Source: Curtobacterium poinsettiae
GTDB lineage: Bacteria > Actinomycetota > Actinomycetes > Actinomycetales > Microbacteriaceae
Direction of reading: 5' to 3'
Assembly (NCBI RefSeq): GCF_025677645.1
Contig: NZ_CP106879.1
Span: 372,001-436,000, forward strand
DNA: 64,000 nucleotides
Both the position numbers and the translations under genes were made by a program. Below the pieces are notes generated by a model, which had not been told where the DNA came from, searched no databases, and saw only the letters and a program-made list of their open reading frames with translations. Of the stretch, positions 33,639 to 42,844 are shown piece after piece (within the stretch, counting starts at the first letter, position 1; each line of letters begins with the position of its first letter).

Positions 33639-36600
33639 TCAACGCTGTCCGTCGGCCGCGATGAGCTCGAGCTGCGTCAGCGCCAGGTCGGTGCCGGCGG
33701 TGAACGTGAACGACGACCCACCGCCGAGGATCCGGAACACCCGGGTCTGGCCGGCCCACGTGAACTCGGCGCCGTCGACAGCGGTGACGGCGTCGTCGAG
33801 GCCGACCTGCCACGAGTAGGACCCCGGCGCTGCCGCCGTCACGGTGTACAACGACGCGGCCGGGCACGTCACGTCGAAGGACACGGACTCCCCCACGGCG
33901 AGCGCCGTGACGGTGCGGCCGGTGTCGTCGGTGAGCGCCGAGGCCCCGACCGGCAGGACGTCCACCGGGGCGTCCCGGTGGCCGTGCACATTGGAGGCCG
34001 AGACGGGACGGGTGTCCGACGCCCATCCCTGCGGCTCGTCGGACAGGGTGAACTCGATCCGCGACGCGGCGACGACCACGCTATGCGGGATGGTGACCGA
34101 GGTCCAGGGCGAGCCGTCGACCGTCACCGACGCCACGTACCCGCCTGCGGAGCCGGCGGCGATCTCGATGACGGTAGGCGATCCTCTCCCCACCGGCACG
34201 GCCTGCCCGCCGCTGGCGCGTCGGTCAGGAACCGGCGGCGTGGGCCCAGGCTGCCGCAGCACCGTCCTGCGGACCGACGGCGGCACGAGCACGTAGGTGC
34301 CGGTCGACGGCGCCAGCGGGTACAGGCCGATGGTCGCGAAGACGTACCAAGCGCTCATCTCGCCGTTGTCCTCGTCGCCCGGGTAGCCCTGGCCGAGGTC
34401 GGACCCGACGAACAGACGCTCGAGCGATTCGCGGACGATGCGGTGCGCGTCGTCGTGCCGCCCGGTGAACATCGGGAAGAAGGGGATGTGGTGCGCCGGC
34501 TGGTTCGACAGCCCGAGCATGCCCATCCGGACGTCGCGGGCCTCGGTCATCTCGTGGATCGGGAACCCGTACGAGCCGGACCGCGCCAGGGCGCCGGTCT
34601 CGGGGGTCGCGAAGAACGCGTCGAGGGCCGCGTCGAACCGCTCCGGCCCGCCGTGCAGGTCGACGATGCCGGCGCCGTCGTGCGGTGCCGTGAACGCGGT
34701 GCCCCACGCGTTCGTCTCCGTGTAGTCGTCGCCCCAGTCGCGCGGGTCGAACTCGGTGCCGACCCGCCACGAGCCGTCCGGGTCGCGGCCGATGAAGAAC
34801 CCGCGCTCGGAGTCGAAGACGTGCCGGTACTGCAGCGACCGGCGGGCGAACCACTCGGCCTCGGCCTCGTAGCGGGACAGGTCGGCGGGCGTCCGCGCCC
34901 GTGACGCGAGCAGGCCCGCCATGACGGCCAGCCCCCAGTCGTTGATGGCCGCGTCCAGGGTCCACGACATCCCCTCGGGGGTCGCCGTGTCGACGTGGCC
35001 GCGGAAGGCGCCCGGGAGGCTCCCCTTGCGTCCGACGCGCTCGTCACGCGGCGGGACGGTCGCGTTCCGCACCGCGCTCCGGTACGCCGCGGCCAGGTCG
35101 AAGCCGCGCACGCCCTTCACCGCGAGGTCGGCGAAGACGGTGTCGCTCGTGGTGCCGGTCATGCAGTCCTCGGCGCCGGGAGCACTCCAGCGGGGCGTCC
35201 ACCCGCCGTCGTGGTGGTGCTCGACGAAACCCTGCGCGAGCTCGCCCGCGGTCTCGGGGGTCAGGAGTCCGAGGAGCGGCCAGGCCGTGCGGTAGGTGTC
35301 CCAGAAGCCGTTCGTGGTGGTGAACGGGCCCTCGACGATCTCCGGCCCGGGTTCGTCCCGGATCGGGTCCGCCAGCACGGCGCCGTACGGAGAGCGGTGC
35401 CGCGGGGTGCCGGTCAGGGCGGTCTCCCCGGCGCGGTTCGGGTAGAGGAACAGCCGGTACAGGCCGGAGTACAGGCTCGTCAGCTGGTCGGGGGTCGCGC
35501 CGTCGAAGGTCAGCGTCGCGAGCTTCTCGGTCCACAGTGCCTCGGCACGGGACCGCATGGCGTCGAACGCGCCGGCGTCGTCGAGGTTCGCGCGGGCGTC
35601 CTCCATCGAGACGGTCGAGATGCCGAGCAGGACGTCGACCGGGGCGTCCGTGCCCCTGGCCTCCCCCACGGACAGCCAGCCGCGCAGCTCGTGCTCGCCG
35701 ACCGTCGTGTGGTCGGCGGTGACCCCGGCGACCCGCAGGTGCACGTGGTGCGGCGGGGTGCCGGGGCGGTCGTCCAGGAGCGCCTCGACCACGGCGGTAC
35801 CGTCGGTGACCGTCACGGAGACGTCGGACACCCGGCCGTGGTGGTCGAGCACGACGCTGCGGGTACCGGTGAACCGGAACCCGAGGGCGAACTCGCCCGC
35901 GGTCAGCTCGGCGGTCACACCGTGGTCGAGGGCGACCCGGTAGCGGTGTGGGCCGTCCTGCTCGTCCTCGTGGTCGAACCCGAGCGCCCGGGCGGCCCGC
36001 TCGACGTCGGGGGTGCTGAGTGGCGAGGGCATCACCTGGAACACCCCGCGATCGCCCATCCACGGCGACGGGATGTGGCTCGTCGCGAAGGCCTGGATCG
36101 CCGGGCGGAGCCGCCCCTGGTCGTCGAGCCGGTCGTGCTCCTGGTACGCGTACGGCCAGCGGTTGCTCGAGGCGTCCGTCATCGGCAGGCCGAACACCCC
36201 GCCGTGCGGGACACCGACGAGCGGGGCGTTGTTGCCGCGGGAGAACCGGGAGGAGGCCTGGGTACCACGGGTCGTCCGGACGTGGCCGAGCGGGGACGTC
36301 GGGGTCGTCCGCGCGGGACCGATCCGGACGGCGTCGAGCCAGCCACGCAGTGCGGGACGTTCGGCGTCGGTGGCCGCAGCCGGTGCGTCGGAGCCGAGCC
36401 GGGCCTCCAGGCGGTCGACGACCAGCCCCGCGAACGGCGTGAGGTCGACCGCGCGACGGTTCCACTGGTCCACCCACAGCTTGCGGGCCGCGTCCTGCGC
36501 GTGCGGGGTGACCGCGTCGCCGTACTGGTCGCGGACCCCGGCGTGGTCACGCAGCCGCGAGCCGTCGGTGAAGACGACGTCGACGGCGAAGGCCGTGGCA

Positions 36601-36851
36601 TCCCAGAAGTGCGGCAGGTCCGCTTCCGTCGGTTCCGACGCCCCGTCGGGCAGGGTCCGCTCCGGGAACCAGACCCAGGACAGCTCGTCACCGGCGGCGA
36701 TGGTGCGCGCGGCGAACCCGGGGACGATCGCCTCGGCCACGCACGCATCCGCTGGTCGTTCGACGAGCCAGGCCTCGGCGGAACCGAAGCCGACACCGTT
36801 CCGAGCGGCCACGGCCGTCGTCGGACCACCGCTCCGTTGCAGTTCTCGCAC
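33639..36851 (-). CDS. Glycoside hydrolase family 92 alpha-mannosidase
   Basis: A 1070-residue protein with a GTG start at 36851, preceded by TAGGCT and a 6-nt spacer (leaderless type). The GH92 N-terminal sandwich (SSRFSRGNNAPLVGVPHGGVFG is typical) is followed by the catalytic (alpha/alpha)6 domain with NGFWDTYRTAWPLL, and GDEDNGEMSAWYVFATIGLYP at about 824-845, the calcium/catalytic region. GH92 enzymes are calcium-dependent exo-alpha-mannosidases acting on alpha-1,2 to alpha-1,6 linkages of fungal or host mannans. The C-terminal 250 residues look like an extra carbohydrate-binding-type beta domain. No signal peptide is visible, so it may act inside the cell. Confidence 0.88.
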   Translation of the reverse strand: MRELQRSGGPTTAVAARNGVGFGSAEAWLVERPADACVAEAIVPGFAARTIAAGDELSWVWFPERTLPDGASEPTEADLPHFWDATAFAVDVVFTDGSRLRDHAGVRDQYGDAVTPHAQDAARKLWVDQWNRRAVDLTPFAGLVVDRLEARLGSDAPAAATDAERPALRGWLDAVRIGPARTTPTSPLGHVRTTRGTQASSRFSRGNNAPLVGVPHGGVFGLPMTDASSNRWPYAYQEHDRLDDQGRLRPAIQAFATSHIPSPWMGDRGVFQVMPSPLSTPDVERAARALGFDHEDEQDGPHRYRVALDHGVTAELTAGEFALGFRFTGTRSVVLDHHGRVSDVSVTVTDGTAVVEALLDDRPGTPPHHVHLRVAGVTADHTTVGEHELRGWLSVGEARGTDAPVDVLLGISTVSMEDARANLDDAGAFDAMRSRAEALWTEKLATLTFDGATPDQLTSLYSGLYRLFLYPNRAGETALTGTPRHRSPYGAVLADPIRDEPGPEIVEGPFTTTNGFWDTYRTAWPLLGLLTPETAGELAQGFVEHHHDGGWTPRWSAPGAEDCMTGTTSDTVFADLAVKGVRGFDLAAAYRSAVRNATVPPRDERVGRKGSLPGAFRGHVDTATPEGMSWTLDAAINDWGLAVMAGLLASRARTPADLSRYEAEAEWFARRSLQYRHVFDSERGFFIGRDPDGSWRVGTEFDPRDWGDDYTETNAWGTAFTAPHDGAGIVDLHGGPERFDAALDAFFATPETGALARSGSYGFPIHEMTEARDVRMGMLGLSNQPAHHIPFFPMFTGRHDDAHRIVRESLERLFVGSDLGQGYPGDEDNGEMSAWYVFATIGLYPLAPSTGTYVLVPPSVRRTVLRQPGPTPPVPDRRASGGQAVPVGRGSPTVIEIAAGSAGGYVASVTVDGSPWTSVTIPHSVVVAASRIEFTLSDEPQGWASDTRPVSASNVHGHRDAPVDVLPVGASALTDDTGRTVTALAVGESVSFDVTCPAASLYTVTAAAPGSYSWQVGLDDAVTAVDGAEFTWAGQTRVFRILGGGSSFTFTAGTDLALTQLELIAADGQR

Positions 36852-36910
36852 GGATCGAGCCTATTTGCTCCAGGGACTGGACGAAAACCCCGGCGTGTCC
36901 GTGCCGGTCG

Positions 36911-38506
36911 TCAGCCCTTGTTGTGTCCCGGGGCGCTGCCGGACTTGCCGGGAGCGGTGTCCGACGTGGTGTCGATCGCGCCGGTGTCGGCGGCGCCGGT
37001 GCCGTCCTGCGGCTCCTGCACCGGGTTCGAGGCCGGGGTGCTCGGCTCCGGGCCGACGGGCGGGTCCTGCGTGGGCTGCTCCGGCTGGGTCGGTTCGCTC
37101 GGCCCTTCGCTGGGTTCCTCGGCGGGCTGCGACGGCTGCTGCTCCTGCGACGGCTGCTGCTCGGCCGGTTCGCTCGGCTGCTGTTCCTCGCCCGGGTCCT
37201 CGGACGGCTGCTGCTCGGTCGGGGCGGTCGACGTGGTGTCCGTCGGGGCCGGGGTGCCGTCGTCGTCGCCGTTCAGGGCGAACACCGCGACCCCGATGCC
37301 GATGAGCACCAGGACGATCACGATGATCGTGGCGATGAGCGGTCCGCGCTTCTTCTTCCCCGGCTGGTCCTCCGGCTGGTCGCCCCGGACCGGGCGGGGC
37401 GTGACCGGCGGCGGGGTCGGCCCGCTCGGGCCCGATGCGCCGCGGCCGTTCGCCTGGGCGCCGAGGACGGTCGTCGAGACGTCGTCGGCGGGGTGCGGAC
37501 GCTGCGTGTCGAGGACGCGGGTGGCGTCGTCGCCCGGACGCGCGCCGCCGTTCGGCAGTTCGCTCGCCGGCATCGCCTGCGTCCGGTCGTCCGCGTTCGC
37601 CGCTGCGGCAGCACCGGCGCCGACCGCGGCCCCCGCAGCGCCGGCGGCCGCAGCCGTCACCGCACCGGGTGCGCCGGGCAGCAGCTGCGTCGCGTTCGTC
37701 GGCTCGTCGCGGCCCAGCGCGCGCAGGCGCTCGGCCGCCTCGGCTGCCGTCGGTCGCTCCGCCGGGTCCTGCGCGGTCATCACGTGCAGCAGCGTGCGCC
37801 AGGCCGTGGGCAGCTGCCGGTCGATCTCGGGCGAACGGGTGAGCCGGGCGGTGGCCGACTCGACGGCGCTGCCCGGGAACGGCTGGCGGCCGGTCATGCA
37901 CTCGAGCAGCACGAGCCCGAGCGAGTAGACGTCGGCCTTGCCGGTGATCTCCTTCGCCAGGACCTGCTCCGGGGCCAGGTACGCGGCCGTCCCCATCACG
38001 GTCCCCGTCCCCGTCACCCGTGAGGCGTCACGGAGCAGGGCGATCCCGAAGTCGGCGAGCTTGACGTGCCGGCCGTCGCTCTCGAGCAGGACGTTCGCGG
38101 GCTTCACGTCACGGTGGACGATCCCCTGCACGTGCACGGCGGCCAGGCCGTCGGCGACCTGCGCACCCAGGCGGGCGGCGGTCGCGGGGTCGAGCGGGCC
38201 CTCGCGCAGACGGGTCGCCAGGTCACTGCCCGGCACGAGTTCCATGACGAGGTACGAGTCGCCGTCGACGTCGTCGAGTGCGGCGTCGTAGAGCGTGACG
38301 AGCTCTGGCGCGCGCAGCGTCGCGAGGGTCTGGATCTCCGCCTCGGCGCGGGCGCGTTCACCGCGGTCGACGGGGCCGATGCGGAACACCTTGACCGCGA
38401 CCTCGCGGCCGAGCTGCTCGTCGACCGCGCGGTACACGGACGCCATGCCACCGTGTCCGAGCGTGCCCGTGACGCGGTACCTGCCGCCGAAGACCCGTTC
38501 TTCCAT
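36911..38506 (-). CDS. Ser/Thr protein kinase with one membrane helix and a Pro/Glu/Gln-rich tail
   Basis: A 531-residue protein from the ATG at 38506. TAGGTT 7 nt upstream indicates a leaderless transcript. Residues about 1-270 are a PknB-like kinase: GHGGMASVY glycine loop, VAVKVF Lys, HRDVKPANVLL catalytic loop, ADFGIA, and GTAAYLAPEQ. An Ala-rich linker, one transmembrane helix (about 395-415), and a low-complexity extracellular tail of repeated QQPS/EEP units follow, where PknB would carry PASTA domains. The sensor ligand is therefore unclear. Confidence 0.88.
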   Translation of the reverse strand: MEERVFGGRYRVTGTLGHGGMASVYRAVDEQLGREVAVKVFRIGPVDRGERARAEAEIQTLATLRAPELVTLYDAALDDVDGDSYLVMELVPGSDLATRLREGPLDPATAARLGAQVADGLAAVHVQGIVHRDVKPANVLLESDGRHVKLADFGIALLRDASRVTGTGTVMGTAAYLAPEQVLAKEITGKADVYSLGLVLLECMTGRQPFPGSAVESATARLTRSPEIDRQLPTAWRTLLHVMTAQDPAERPTAAEAAERLRALGRDEPTNATQLLPGAPGAVTAAAAGAAGAAVGAGAAAAANADDRTQAMPASELPNGGARPGDDATRVLDTQRPHPADDVSTTVLGAQANGRGASGPSGPTPPPVTPRPVRGDQPEDQPGKKKRGPLIATIIVIVLVLIGIGVAVFALNGDDDGTPAPTDTTSTAPTEQQPSEDPGEEQQPSEPAEQQPSQEQQPSQPAEEPSEGPSEPTQPEQPTQDPPVGPEPSTPASNPVQEPQDGTGAADTGAIDTTSDTAPGKSGSAPGHNKG

Positions 38507-38586
38507 GCCCGGCAACCTACCGGTCGCGGCTGACGGCGCTCTGCCGTTCGGGCGCGGGGCCTGGCGGGGCGGAGCGGGGCCCTGCG

Positions 38587-38647
38587 ACTTCGTGAGCAGA
38601 AGACGTCGGGTGCGGGCGAACGACCCGACCTCTTCTGCTCACGAAGT
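38587..38647. terminator. Hairpin terminator, family 2 copy B (overlaps the PAP2 stop)
   Basis: Arms 38587-38611 and 38623-38647 pair at 24 of 25 positions around an 11-nt loop. It includes the last codons of the PAP2 gene (stop at 38639-38641). The outer and inner arm blocks match the hairpin at 15719; the central five bases differ on both arms in a compensating way. Confidence 0.8.
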
Positions 38648-39457
38648 GATTCGGTCGACGTCCGGCGCGGGCTCGGCACCGTGGTGGAGCGCCGTCAGGT
38701 ACAACCGGTGCGCCGTGATCACGAGGGCGAGCCAGGCGAGTCCGAGCGCCCACGCCGCCAGGACGTCGGTCAGCCAGTGGTGCCCGAGGAACACCCGGGA
38801 CGCCCCGACCGACAGCACGAACAGGGTGCCCACGACGATCGTCCACACCCGGGTGACGACGCGCGACTGCCGCAGGAGCAACAGGTACACGATGGTGCCC
38901 ACGATCACCGTGGAGTTGAGCGTGTGCCCCGACGGGAACGACGGCGACGTCTCGTACGGCGGCACCGCGTCGGACAGCGGCGGACGGGCGCGACCGATCA
39001 GGTCCTTGCCCGCGATCGTCATGAGCAGCGAACCACCGCTCGCGGCGACCAGGAGCACCAGTGGCGTCCACGCACGGCGCTGGATCGTGAAGCCGACCAG
39101 GAAGCCGAGCGCGACGATCGGCATCCCGATCGTGCCGGCGATGTCGGTCCACCAGGTGACGAGCGTGTCCGCTGCGGGCGATCGGAGCGTGAGCGCCCAG
39201 TCGAGGACCGGTCGGTCGAGCACGGCGACGTCGTCGGCTTCCCGGACGGCGTCGTAGACCTCGGAGGCGATCCACGTGGCGAGGACGGCGACGCCCAGGC
39301 CCACGGCGAGGGTCAGCAGCAGGACGGGCATGGCGCCGAAGCGCTTGCCGAGCGCGGTCCACGCACCGGCGACACTGCGGCCGGCCCGCGAGCGCCAGCG
39401 TGTCAGGTCGACTTCGCCGACGGTGCGGTCGGCGGCGTCCCCGCGTTCGGTCTGCAT
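38639..39457 (-). CDS. PAP2-family membrane phosphatase
   Basis: A 272-residue protein starting at the ATG at 39457. About six transmembrane helices carry the three phosphatase motifs: [14 protein letters not shown] and [13 protein letters not shown]. These hydrolyse lipid phosphates such as undecaprenyl pyrophosphate or phosphatidic acid on the outer membrane face. Its coding sequence ends inside a hairpin. Confidence 0.88.
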   Translation of the reverse strand: MQTERGDAADRTVGEVDLTRWRSRAGRSVAGAWTALGKRFGAMPVLLLTLAVGLGVAVLATWIASEVYDAVREADDVAVLDRPVLDWALTLRSPAADTLVTWWTDIAGTIGMPIVALGFLVGFTIQRRAWTPLVLLVAASGGSLLMTIAGKDLIGRARPPLSDAVPPYETSPSFPSGHTLNSTVIVGTIVYLLLLRQSRVVTRVWTIVVGTLFVLSVGASRVFLGHHWLTDVLAAWALGLAWLALVITAHRLYLTALHHGAEPAPDVDRITS

Positions 39458-39534
39458 CGGTCCACCCTGCCCGAACCCGCCGGGAGCCGTCCCGGGCAGT
39501 GCAGCACGGCGCGCCACACTGCCACAATCACGTC

Positions 39535-40080
39535 ATGGCTTCCTCGACCGCACTCGTCGTCATCGACCTGCAGGCGGGCGTCGTGCGTGACTGCTTCGAC
39601 GCCCAAAGCGTCCTCGAGCGGACCGCGGTGCTCGTTGATCGGGCACGCGCGTCGGGCATCCCGGTCATCTGGGTGCAGGACCACGACGACTTCGCGGTCG
39701 ACTCACCGGAGTGGCAACTCGCCGCTCCGCTCCAACGCGTCCCCGGGGAACCGCTGGTCCGCAAGACGTACCGGGACTCGTTCGCGGACACGGATCTCGC
39801 CGACGTCCTCTCGGCGCTCCAGGTGCGGCACCTCGTCGTCGCCGGCGCCCAGAGTGACCACTGCGTGCGCACCACGACCCAGGCAGCAGCGGTACGCGGG
39901 TTCGACGTCACCCTCGTCTCCGACGCGCACACGACGACCGATGCCGAGCACGACGGCGTCGTCATTACCGGTGAGCAGATCGTCGCGCACACCAACATGT
40001 ACTTCGCCGGGCTGCGCTACCCCGGCCAGCGCTTCGCGACTGCACGGCACGACCGGGTGGAGTTCGCGGCGGCGGGGTGA
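39535..40080 (+). CDS. Isochorismatase-like cysteine hydrolase
   Basis: A 181-residue protein with the catalytic triad Asp (D11 in VIDLQ), Lys (K77 in VRKTYRDSF) and Cys (C110 in AQSDHCVRT). This family includes nicotinamidases, N-carbamoyl hydrolases and isochorismatases. No siderophore or nicotinamide genes flank it, so the substrate stays open. Confidence 0.86.
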   Translation: MASSTALVVIDLQAGVVRDCFDAQSVLERTAVLVDRARASGIPVIWVQDHDDFAVDSPEWQLAAPLQRVPGEPLVRKTYRDSFADTDLADVLSALQVRHLVVAGAQSDHCVRTTTQAAAVRGFDVTLVSDAHTTTDAEHDGVVITGEQIVAHTNMYFAGLRYPGQRFATARHDRVEFAAAG

Positions 40081-40101
40081 TCGCCGCTCCAGGCACCCGC
40101 C

Positions 40102-41787
40102 TCAGTCCTTCGCCTCCGAGTACGCCCCCACGACCGCGACCGACAGCGGGAACGTCACCGGGAAGTCCTGGAACAACAGACGCCCGGCATCGACGGCGGC
40201 CTCCCGGATCTGCTCTGCCACCCACTCGGCGTGCTCCGCCGGGGCGTGCACCACGATCTCGTCGTGCACGAAGAACACCAGGTGCGGCCCGTCCGTCACG
40301 GCTCCGGGGAACCGCGCGAGCAGCCGCGACCGCAGGGACCCCATCCACGCGAGCGCCCACTCGGCCGCGGTCCCCTGCACCACGAAGTTCCGGGTGAACC
40401 GTCCCCAGCTCCGGGCGCGGGACTCGACCGCACGCTGCATCGCCGGTGTCCCCTCGACCGTGTACGCCTGGTTCCGCGCCTCGAACCACGAGTCCTCGGG
40501 CACCGGTGACGTCCGCCCGAGCAGCGTCGTCACGGGTTCGCCGCGTTCCCCCGCCCGCGCGGCCCGTTCCACCATGTCGAGCGCCTGCGGGAACGCTCGG
40601 ACCAGGCGTGGCACGAGCCGCCCGCCCTCGCCCTGGGTCGCCCCGTACATCGCTCCGAGCATCGCCACCTTGGCCTGCTGCCGGGTCTCCACCGCACCCG
40701 AGGCCACCACGCCGTCGTACAGGTCGCGCCCGTCGCCGGCAGCGGCCATCGCCCGGTCGCCGGACATCGCGGCGAGCACCCGGGGCTCCAGCTGCGCGGC
40801 GTCCGCCACCACGAGCTTCCACCCGGGGTCGGCGATGACCGCCCCGCGGATGCCCTTCGGCAACTGCATCGCTCCCCCGCCGTCGGCCGCCCAACGCCCG
40901 GTGACGACCCCGCCGACGACGTACTTCGGGTGGAACCGTCCGTCGCGGATCCAGTCGTCGAGCCAGGTCCAGCCGTTGGCGGTGAGCAGTCGCGCCAGGC
41001 GCTTGTACTCGAGCAGGGGCTCGATGACGGGGTGGTCGATCTCCTGCAGCTCCCACTTCCGCGTGCTCGTGACCATCAGGCCGGCCCGGCGCAGCGACTT
41101 CAGGACGTCGGCGGGTGAGTCCGGGTTGAGACCGGGGTCGTCGAGGCGCTCGCGCACGACGGCGGCGATCTCCTCGAGGCGTCGCGGCCGCACCCCGTAG
41201 GGCACGCGCGGCCCGAGGGTGTCCTCGAGCAGCCGCTCGTGCACGTCGGCACGCCACGGCAGTCCGGCGTGCAGCATCTCTGCCGCCACGAGCGCACCGG
41301 CCGACTCCGCGGTGAGCAGCAGGCGGAGCGCACCCGGAGCGCTCGACCCCGCCACCGCGGCGAGCTGGGAGCGGAACTCCGCCACCGGATCGACCTCGTC
41401 GTCGGGCACGGAAGCCGTGAACAGGGCGTCGTCGAAGAGCTGGGCCTGCGTCGGCCGGACCACGCGGGTTTCCGCGACCGGGGCGTCCAGGGCGTCGGCC
41501 GGCCGAGCGGCGAGCGCCGATCCCCGCGCCGCGAGCGCGGCCCGCAGGACACGACGACCGAGGCGCAGGTCGACGCAGCGACCGACCCGACCACCCGCGG
41601 CGAGCACGGCCGGGTACCAGCGCGCGGTGTCGTCCCACACCCAGCGCACGCCCGGTGCATCGTGCGCCGCGACGAAGGCCGGGAGGCCCGGCTCGTCCAG
41701 GCTGGTCGGCTCGCCCCGGGCGGTCCCCGCGTCGGTCAGGGGCGTCGCGAGGACGCCGCCGTCGACGCGGCGGAGGACGAGGTGCAC
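40102..41787 (-). CDS. PolA-like bifunctional 3'-5' exonuclease/DNA polymerase family protein
   Basis: A 561-residue protein with a GTG start. The C-terminal half carries family A polymerase motifs: motif A ADAAQLEPRVLA (about 324), motif B QAKVAMLGAMYG (about 369) and motif C HDEIVVH (about 507). The first 170 residues correspond to a reduced exonuclease-like domain, and I do not see a full set of exonuclease acidic residues. It is much shorter than replicative Pol I and lacks the 5'-3' nuclease domain. This actinobacterial family is usually annotated as bifunctional; a repair role is likely. Confidence 0.82.
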   Translation of the reverse strand: MHLVLRRVDGGVLATPLTDAGTARGEPTSLDEPGLPAFVAAHDAPGVRWVWDDTARWYPAVLAAGGRVGRCVDLRLGRRVLRAALAARGSALAARPADALDAPVAETRVVRPTQAQLFDDALFTASVPDDEVDPVAEFRSQLAAVAGSSAPGALRLLLTAESAGALVAAEMLHAGLPWRADVHERLLEDTLGPRVPYGVRPRRLEEIAAVVRERLDDPGLNPDSPADVLKSLRRAGLMVTSTRKWELQEIDHPVIEPLLEYKRLARLLTANGWTWLDDWIRDGRFHPKYVVGGVVTGRWAADGGGAMQLPKGIRGAVIADPGWKLVVADAAQLEPRVLAAMSGDRAMAAAGDGRDLYDGVVASGAVETRQQAKVAMLGAMYGATQGEGGRLVPRLVRAFPQALDMVERAARAGERGEPVTTLLGRTSPVPEDSWFEARNQAYTVEGTPAMQRAVESRARSWGRFTRNFVVQGTAAEWALAWMGSLRSRLLARFPGAVTDGPHLVFFVHDEIVVHAPAEHAEWVAEQIREAAVDAGRLLFQDFPVTFPLSVAVVGAYSEAKD

Positions 41788-41841
41788 GACACGATCATGC
41801 CGTGCCCCACCGACCCCGGTGGACCAGGGCCGGAACGGGGG

Positions 41842-42036
41842 TCACTCGCCGGGTCGGACCGCCGCGGTGTCGGCGACGTCGATGCGGACGTCGCCGTCCT
41901 CGGCACGGGAGACCTCGACCCTCGGATCGGCGTCGTGCTCGTCGGATCCGGACATGCGGCGGAACGTGTCCTGTCGTCGTTCCTCGAACGTCATGTCGAC
42001 GCCGTCGTCGAGGTGGTCGTGATCGGGCTTCGTCAT
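41842..42036 (-). CDS. Small acidic hypothetical protein
   Basis: A 64-residue, charged protein (His/Asp-rich start, EERRQDTFRRM in the middle). TACCGT followed by 7 nt precedes the ATG at 42036, the same leaderless pattern as at neighbouring genes. No hydrophobic segment and no recognised family. Confidence 0.6.
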   Translation of the reverse strand: MTKPDHDHLDDGVDMTFEERRQDTFRRMSGSDEHDADPRVEVSRAEDGDVRIDVADTAAVRPGE

Positions 42037-42070
42037 GCCGTGCACGGTACGCGGCCGCGGCTGCGGGCGG

Positions 42071-42844
42071 TCACGTGACCGGCGCCGTGCCGGTCCGCTC
42101 GGTCCAGTGCCCACCGCTCGCCCACCGGTCGAGCACGGCCGCGCGCAACCGACCGGACGGCGCCGCGGACCGAGCGGTCGCCAGCGGCACCCCGAAGACG
42201 AACTTCGCGACGCTGGCGTCCCCCTCGGACGCATCGTGCTCCCCCGGCGGGACGAGACGGAAGCGCCGGGCGAACCGCACGAGGTTGGCGTCGGGACCGA
42301 GCGCGGCCGGCAGACCCGGATCGAGCATCCAGGAGCGGCACTGCCACCGGTCGGCAGCGAGCTGCGGTGCGAGGCCGCGCAGAACCTCGGGTGCACGGGC
42401 GAACGAGCGGTGGCAGGCCACCGGGTCGAGCGGCCCGGTCTCCGGCACGTGCACGCCCCAGGCCGGCGTGCCGTCCGCCAGGTGGTCGCCGAGTTCGAAC
42501 TGGAGGCGCCCCACGGCCACCACGCGCCCGGTCACCACGGCGACGAGCCACTCGAGCCCGGTGCCGTGCAGTCCGTAGCGCGCGAGCTTGCGGTCGACGT
42601 CGGCGACGGAGGCCTCGGCGAGCGTACGAGGGAGGCCCCGCTCCGCGAGGGCGTCGGCGCTGTCCGGCACCGCGGCGCGGAGCGCCGCCACCAGCAGCGC
42701 GTCCCGCGCCGCGAGCCCCGCGTCGGCGACGGTGGCGGCCAGTGCGGCCGCCACCGTCGCGGAGTCGTCCGGTGACCCCACGGCGGCGGCGAGGACCGCG
42801 ACGGACGCGGCACGGGCCTCCAGGCCGGGGGTCGCGATGGTCAC
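42071..42844 (-). CDS. Acyltransferase-domain protein (NAT_N/GNAT_C type)
   Basis: A 257-residue protein. Its GTG at 42844 overlaps the stop of the ABC permease gene (GTGA), so it belongs to the sugar-transport operon. The second half (VVAVGRLQFELGD, GVHVPETGPLDPVACHRSFARA, then CRSWMLDPGLPAAL and RFARRFRLVP) matches the GNAT-like C-terminal domain of actinobacterial acyltransferase-domain proteins. The natural substrate is unknown; the operon suggests an amino sugar. Last gene of the operon. Confidence 0.75.
   Translation of the reverse strand: MTIATPGLEARAASVAVLAAAVGSPDDSATVAAALAATVADAGLAARDALLVAALRAAVPDSADALAERGLPRTLAEASVADVDRKLARYGLHGTGLEWLVAVVTGRVVAVGRLQFELGDHLADGTPAWGVHVPETGPLDPVACHRSFARAPEVLRGLAPQLAADRWQCRSWMLDPGLPAALGPDANLVRFARRFRLVPPGEHDASEGDASVAKFVFGVPLATARSAAPSGRLRAAVLDRWASGGHWTERTGTAPVT

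Noticed and set aside
34995..37928. A 977-codon open frame on the plus strand
   Set aside because: Antisense to the GH92 and Ser/Thr kinase genes; Gly/Arg/Val-rich, no recognisable fold.
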